The position numbers and the translations under genes were made by a program. A DNA stretch of 9,606 nucleotides from Balneolaceae bacterium. GTDB taxonomy: Bacteria; Bacteroidota; Rhodothermia; Balneolales; Balneolaceae. The notes below the pieces were generated by a model that worked only from the letters and a program-made list of their open reading frames with translations, had not been told where the DNA came from and ran no database searches. The stretch covers positions 1 through 9,606 of the forward strand of contig PWFZ01000198.1 of assembly GCA_003555185.1 (NCBI GenBank), given 5' to 3'. Position 1 is the first letter of the stretch; each line of letters opens with the position of its first letter. Shown piece after piece: positions 6,426 through 9,606 of this stretch.

Positions 6426-7409
6426 ATGAAACATGTATCCATACTTATACCGAAAGGCCATACCAGTCTGGTAAATATTGCTGGAACTCATCAGATATTT
6501 AATCAGGTGAATGGAATTGTGGCATCGCAGGGAGGTAAACCTGTTTTTAATGTTCAACTGGTTGGTTTGACTGAAGAAACAAAGCAGGACTCCGGTTTAT
6601 TTTCAGTAAATCCGGAAGTATTGATTGATCAGGTTGAACAAACGGATTTGATCATTATTCCAGCAATCCATAATGAACCTGATGAAGCGCTTGAACGTAA
6701 TCAAGCATTTATTCCCTGGATAACCGGGCATTACAAACAGGGCGCGGAAGTGGCTAGTTTATGTATAGGGGCTTATTTGCTTGCTGCCACCGGTTTACTG
6801 AAAGGGAAAAAATGCTCCACGCACTGGGCTCATGCAAGCGCCTTCAGAAATATGTACCCGGATGTGGATTTGGTTGACGACAGGATCATGACGGCCGAAG
6901 ATGGGATCTATACCAGCGGTGGAGCTTATTCCTACTTAAATCTTCTTCTATACCTGATTGAGAGGAATGCAGGGCGCGAGGCAGCTATTATAGCTTCCAA
7001 GATGTTTATGATCGATATCGACAAAGAGAGTCAATCACCATTTATTATGTTTGAAGAGCAAAAAGAACATGATGATGAAATGGTAAAAGAGGCTCAAAAG
7101 ATTATTGAAAACAGTTTTCAGGAAAAGTTATATGTCGAAGATATTGCCTCAAAACTATCCATAAGCCGGAGAAGCCTGGAGGGACGATTTAAAAAAGCTA
7201 CCCGAAATACTTTGGTTGAATATATTCAGCGGGTAAAAGTGGAGGCGGCTAAAAAAAGGTTTGAAACCACCCGATTTAATGTAAATGAAATTATGTACGA
7301 AGTCGGTTACTCCGATACAAAATCTTTCCGCACTCTGTTTAAACGTATCACCGGTCTTACACCCGTCGAGTATAAAAATAAGTACCGGCGTATCCCTGCT
7401 GCGGGATAA
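6426..7409 (+). CDS. GlxA-family transcriptional regulator (DJ-1/PfpI plus AraC HTH)
   Basis: A 327-residue cytoplasmic regulator with two domains. Residues about 1-200 form a DJ-1/PfpI (class I glutamine amidotransferase-like) sensor domain. The nucleophile-elbow region reads ASLCIGAYLLAATGLL (110-125), with Cys113 in the position of the family's reactive residue, followed by THWAHA (132-137), usual in GlxA-type regulators. Residues about 220-320 are an AraC/XylS DNA-binding domain: first helix-turn-helix at KLSISRRSLEGRFKKATR (243-260), second around NVNEIMYEVGYSDTKSFRTL (285-304), and the AraC signature ending ITGLTPVEYKNKYR (308-321). The length is typical and the protein looks complete. 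The ATG at 6426 is the only sensible start; no Shine-Dalgarno is visible. Divergent placement next to the DUF899-VOC-reductase cluster suggests it controls that cluster and itself. GlxA relatives in other bacteria respond to small metabolites; the ligand here cannot be predicted. Confidence 0.92.
   Translation: MKHVSILIPKGHTSLVNIAGTHQIFNQVNGIVASQGGKPVFNVQLVGLTEETKQDSGLFSVNPEVLIDQVEQTDLIIIPAIHNEPDEALERNQAFIPWITGHYKQGAEVASLCIGAYLLAATGLLKGKKCSTHWAHASAFRNMYPDVDLVDDRIMTAEDGIYTSGGAYSYLNLLLYLIERNAGREAAIIASKMFMIDIDKESQSPFIMFEEQKEHDDEMVKEAQKIIENSFQEKLYVEDIASKLSISRRSLEGRFKKATRNTLVEYIQRVKVEAAKKRFETTRFNVNEIMYEVGYSDTKSFRTLFKRITGLTPVEYKNKYRRIPAAG
7391..7408 (+). terminator. Possible hairpin at the 3' end of the regulator gene
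   Basis: TATCCC (7391-7396) and GGGATA (7403-7408) are exact complements around TGCTGC. The stem overlaps the last codons and most of the stop codon of the regulator. A short TTTAT stretch follows from 7418, but no proper T-run abuts the stem. It may be a weak terminator or simply coding sequence. Confidence 0.22.
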
Positions 7410-7443
7410 CTGCTGCTTTATAAAACCTGTCAGGTAGAAAGTA

Positions 7444-7540
7444 AGACATGGTATTTCTATAGGAATATCCCTGTCAATTCCACAAAGATAATTCGAGAAC
7501 ATTATTCGCGCTATTTGTCAATATTAGAAATACCATGTCT
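7444..7540. repeat. 97-bp segment bounded by perfect 16-bp inverted repeats (MITE-like?)
   Basis: AGACATGGTATTTCTA at 7444-7459 and TAGAAATACCATGTCT at 7525-7540 are exact reverse complements enclosing 65 bases. Inside there are smaller repeats: ATAAT/ATTAT flanking TCGAGAAC, and TGTCAAT occurring twice in direct orientation. The segment lies between the convergent ends of the regulator and bioB. A miniature inverted-repeat element, a long-loop bidirectional terminator or a structured RNA are all possible. I saw no obvious target-site duplication (GTAA before, GGAT after) and no second copy elsewhere in the window. Confidence 0.6.
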
Positions 7541-7575
7541 GGATGCTGGCAGAAATTACAAATTTTGGCTACTAC

Positions 7576-8574
7576 CTACTCAGCAGCTACTTCTTCCTGA
7601 GCATCATTTTTTTCACTTTTAAATGCTGCACGTGGGGTTAATCCCAGTCGTTCAAACATTTGCTGATCTTCATTAAGATCGTTGTTACAGGTTGTTAACA
7701 GTTTATCGCCTGTAAAGATGGAGTTAGCTCCTGCCATAAAACAGTGTGCCTGTTCTTCCATACTCATATTTACACGGCCTGCAGACAGTCGAACCATTGC
7801 ATCTGGCATTGTAATTCTCGCAGTTGCAATCATTCTTGCCATATCGTCCCATGGTACTTTTGGCTGATTTTCCATTGGGGTTCCTTTTACTGCAATAAGT
7901 GCATTAATTGGAACAGATCCGGGGTGAGAAGGCATGGTAGACAGGTTATGAATCAGTTCAATACGGTCACGGTCTGTTTCTCCCATTCCTATAATTCCAC
8001 CACAACAAACCGAAATCTCATTATTTCGTACGGTATCGAGAGTTTCCAAACGATCTTCGTACGTACGCGTAGAAATAATTCTGTTGTAAAAATCTTCACT
8101 GCTGTCAAGATTGTGGTTATATGCATATAGACCGGCTTCTTTTAATTTCACTGCCTGTTCATCTGTTAGCATTCCAAGAGTACAGCAGACTTCCATATCC
8201 ATGTCTGTTACTTTGCGAACCATATCGATTACGCGATCGAAATCTTTATTGCCCCGTGCGTTTCTCCATGCAGCGCCCATGCAAAATCTTGTGCTACCTG
8301 CATCTTTGGCTTTTTCGGCTGCAGATAAGATTACGTCTGAGTCGAGCATTTTTTCTGCATCAACTTCTGTTTGATAACGAGCTGACTGTGGACAGTAAGC
8401 ACAATCTTCCGGGCAACCACCGGTTTTTATTGAGAGCAACGTACAAACCTGTACTTCCCCGGTATCGTGGTGCTCTCGGTGAACGGTGGCGGCTTGATAA
8501 ATAAGTTCAAGCAAAGGAGTGTTGTAAATTGATTCGATCTCATCTAACGTCCAATCGGTACGAATATCAGCCAT
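7576..8574 (-). CDS. bioB: Biotin synthase BioB
   Basis: Radical-SAM enzyme that inserts sulfur into dethiobiotin, the last step of biotin synthesis. The 332-residue protein has the radical-SAM cluster motif GGCPEDCAYCPQS with Cys54, Cys58 and Cys61 for the [4Fe-4S] cluster. It also has the ligands of the second, [2Fe-2S] cluster: Cys98 (STRFCMGAAWR), Cys130 (MEVCCTLG), Cys190 (ISVCCGGIIGMGET) and the arginine within VRLSAGR (261-267). YNHNLDSS (152-159) and the SIFTGDKLLTT block (285-295) are also characteristic. Length is normal, and an acidic, Ala/Glu-rich tail ends it. The ATG at 8574 gives a family-like N-terminus. No other bio genes accompany it here, and I found no convincing BirA operator palindrome in the 80-bp divergent spacer to the hydrolase, so its regulation is not visible. 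Confidence 0.97.
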   Translation of the reverse strand: MADIRTDWTLDEIESIYNTPLLELIYQAATVHREHHDTGEVQVCTLLSIKTGGCPEDCAYCPQSARYQTEVDAEKMLDSDVILSAAEKAKDAGSTRFCMGAAWRNARGNKDFDRVIDMVRKVTDMDMEVCCTLGMLTDEQAVKLKEAGLYAYNHNLDSSEDFYNRIISTRTYEDRLETLDTVRNNEISVCCGGIIGMGETDRDRIELIHNLSTMPSHPGSVPINALIAVKGTPMENQPKVPWDDMARMIATARITMPDAMVRLSAGRVNMSMEEQAHCFMAGANSIFTGDKLLTTCNNDLNEDQQMFERLGLTPRAAFKSEKNDAQEEVAAE

Positions 8575-8616
8575 TTTATTAAGAAATATTTTTTAATAGT
8601 AAATTGTTTTGAGCAA

Positions 8617-8624
8617 TAAATTTG
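8617..8624 (+). promoter_or_regulatory. Candidate -7 promoter element before the hydrolase gene
   Basis: TAAATTTG matches the TAnnTTTG element of Bacteroidota promoters and lies 30 bases before the hydrolase ATG. A TTG at the usual distance upstream is not present; the TTG at 8604-8606 is too close. The 80-bp spacer also has to contain the opposing bioB promoter, which I could not pick out. Confidence 0.3.
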
Positions 8625-8654
8625 ATGTATAATAATCGATGAAAATGAAGCGGA

Positions 8655-9404
8655 ATGCAAGAAATAGTTCAGCAGAATATGGCTCAGAATAACATTGACG
8701 TTTTAGTATCAGGTAAAACATCGTTTAAGATTGAGGTTCCTTATAAACTTATAGAAGTAGGGGAAAGAAATAAGCCCAAACCTCTATTGGTGTATTTTCA
8801 CGGATTTGGTGAAAACATCAAACAGTTTGAAAAAAAATGCGAAAAGATTGTAACAATCGAAGCGTACCATCTCTTTATACAGGGACCTTATCCTATTTAT
8901 GATCGGAAAAAGTCTAAGAATGTATCGGATTGGGGGAGGGCCTGGTATTTATTTGATGGAAACAGAGGCCAATTTATAAAGTCACTGGAGATAACTTCCG
9001 AGTTTATTCAGGATGTAATTGACAGGCTACTTAAAAGTATAAAGCCAACTCGGATTGGTGTGGTTGGATATTCGATGGGTGGCTATCTGGCCGGTTATTT
9101 TGCCCTTACAAGGTGGAAGCATGTGAATGAATTAATAGTTTGTGGTGCACGAATAAAAACTGAGGTATTAGATGGAAATTGGAGTAATATTAAGCATCTT
9201 CAGATATTGGCTGTACATGGAGAAAAAGATGATAAAGTCGATTTTAAACCTCAGCAAAAAGAGATCAACAGATTGAAAAGTGATGGTATAAATGCTGAAT
9301 TTATTTTAATAAATGAGTCTCATACATTTAACAAAAACTATACTCATGAAATATATAGTTGGTTAAAAAAAGTTGGGTACAAAGAGATCAAAAGTAATTT
9401 TTGA
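8655..9404 (+). CDS. Alpha/beta hydrolase (esterase/phospholipase-carboxylesterase-like)
   Basis: A 249-residue serine hydrolase, probably cytoplasmic since no signal peptide is seen. The strand-turn LLVYFHGFGEN (44-54) supplies the oxyanion-hole HG. The nucleophile elbow is GVVGYSMGGYLAG with Ser140. AVHGEKDDKV (186-195) offers the catalytic Asp (192 or 193) and NESHTF (220-225) the catalytic His223, so the triad is complete. The order and spacing match small esterases of the phospholipase/carboxylesterase and dienelactone-hydrolase-like groups; the substrate is unknown. The ATG at 8655 is preceded by AAGCGGA, a weak purine-rich ribosome site; ATG 8679 is an alternative. Base composition is AT-rich (18 G/C in 60 bases at 9241-9300), with many Lys and Asn codons. 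It is divergent from bioB and followed by a response-regulator gene; neither neighbour hints at its role. Confidence 0.88.
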   Translation: MQEIVQQNMAQNNIDVLVSGKTSFKIEVPYKLIEVGERNKPKPLLVYFHGFGENIKQFEKKCEKIVTIEAYHLFIQGPYPIYDRKKSKNVSDWGRAWYLFDGNRGQFIKSLEITSEFIQDVIDRLLKSIKPTRIGVVGYSMGGYLAGYFALTRWKHVNELIVCGARIKTEVLDGNWSNIKHLQILAVHGEKDDKVDFKPQQKEINRLKSDGINAEFILINESHTFNKNYTHEIYSWLKKVGYKEIKSNF

Positions 9405-9463
9405 TTCTAAAAATTTTACGTTAATGTTACGAAAACAGTTAACCGCTATTCATAAATGCAACT

Positions 9464-9606
9464 ATGTCTACATCTAATGTTGAGAAGATCCCGATGAACG
9501 TACTTGTAATCGAAGACGATGCTACTGTTCGAACGTTGGTTAAAGCAATTTTAGAGCATAAGGGAAATATTGTTTCAGTAGCAGAAACAGCTACTGATGG
9601 TCAAAA
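9464..9606 (+). CDS. Response regulator receiver domain, 3'-truncated by window
   Basis: The reading frame from the ATG at 9464 runs open to the end of the window (47 full codons). After a short lead (MSTSNVEKIP) it reads MNVLVIEDDATVRTLVKAIL, the first strand and helix of a CheY-like receiver domain. The acidic pair is Glu17-Asp18-Asp19, where family members bind Mg2+. HKGNIVSVAETATDGQ gives the second strand and the start of the next helix. The phospho-acceptor Asp lies beyond the window, as does any output domain. The start could be ATG 9464 or ATG 9494. A TAA at 9440-9442 closes the frame upstream. The 59-bp gap after the hydrolase shows no clear terminator. Confidence 0.85.
   Translation, partial: MSTSNVEKIPMNVLVIEDDATVRTLVKAILEHKGNIVSVAETATDGQ

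Noticed and set aside
7444..7540. Invertible promoter (phase-variable switch) flanked by the 16-bp repeats
   Set aside because: Both neighbouring genes point toward the segment, so an inverted promoter would have no gene to drive, and no recombinase gene is in the window.
7682..8504. Plus-strand ORFs opposite bioB
   Set aside because: They are antisense shadows of a highly conserved enzyme gene, with Cys/His/Ser-rich translations typical of non-coding frames.
8575..8654. BirA-type biotin operator upstream of bioB
   Set aside because: The spacer contains AT-rich sequence and short TTG-type matches but no long palindrome resembling known BirA sites.
1..9606. CRISPR arrays, tRNA or rRNA genes, transposases, toxin-antitoxin pairs
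   Set aside because: No regularly spaced repeats, cloverleaf-like segments or recognisable protein motifs of these kinds were found on either strand by eye.

Overview
The window comes from a bacterium with moderate to low GC, compact intergenic spaces and few Shine-Dalgarno-like sequences before its start codons. Several spacers carry AT-rich elements resembling the TTTG / TAnnTTTG promoters of Bacteroidota. Together with the protein types (a CcmF-type haemolyase, a DUF5683-like envelope protein, a stand-alone bioB), this suggests the Bacteroidota/Balneolota/Rhodothermota neighbourhood. The taxonomic placement is an inference from style, not from a marker gene.

Layout. Positions 1-1940 hold the 3' part of a ccmF-like cytochrome c biogenesis gene that begins before the window. 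A perfect 10-bp inverted repeat separates it from a small secreted or envelope protein (2001-2696), which overlaps truA (tRNA pseudouridine synthase, 2665-3396). Converging on truA is a minus-strand cluster, 6276 down to 3411. In transcription order it contains a complete DUF899 thioredoxin-like protein, a short frame-broken ORF, a VOC/glyoxalase-fold protein, a RibD-C/DHFR-like reductase, and a chimeric, frameshifted gene that joins most of a PhnB-like VOC domain to the C-terminal part of a second DUF899 protein. A GlxA-type regulator (DJ-1/PfpI domain plus AraC HTH, 6426-7409) is transcribed divergently from this cluster and is its most likely controller. Next comes a 16-bp inverted repeat enclosing 65 bp, between convergent genes and possibly a miniature element. 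It is followed by bioB on the minus strand (8574-7576), a divergent alpha/beta hydrolase (8655-9404) and the start of a response regulator cut by the window end.

Housekeeping genes (ccmF, truA, bioB) flank an accessory island of small enzyme-fold proteins (about 3411-7409). The island is the most interesting part. It contains an apparent gene fusion, two reading-frame breaks each explained by one missing base, and a GC-rich reductase gene. No gene-free stretch exceeds 300 bases; the longest gaps are the 149-bp divergent spacer at 6277-6425 and the 166-bp spacer at 7410-7575. I saw no tRNA, rRNA, CRISPR array or transposase. Nothing here is convincingly a new defence or signalling system. The fusion gene and the regulator-linked enzyme island are the best candidates for something not well described.
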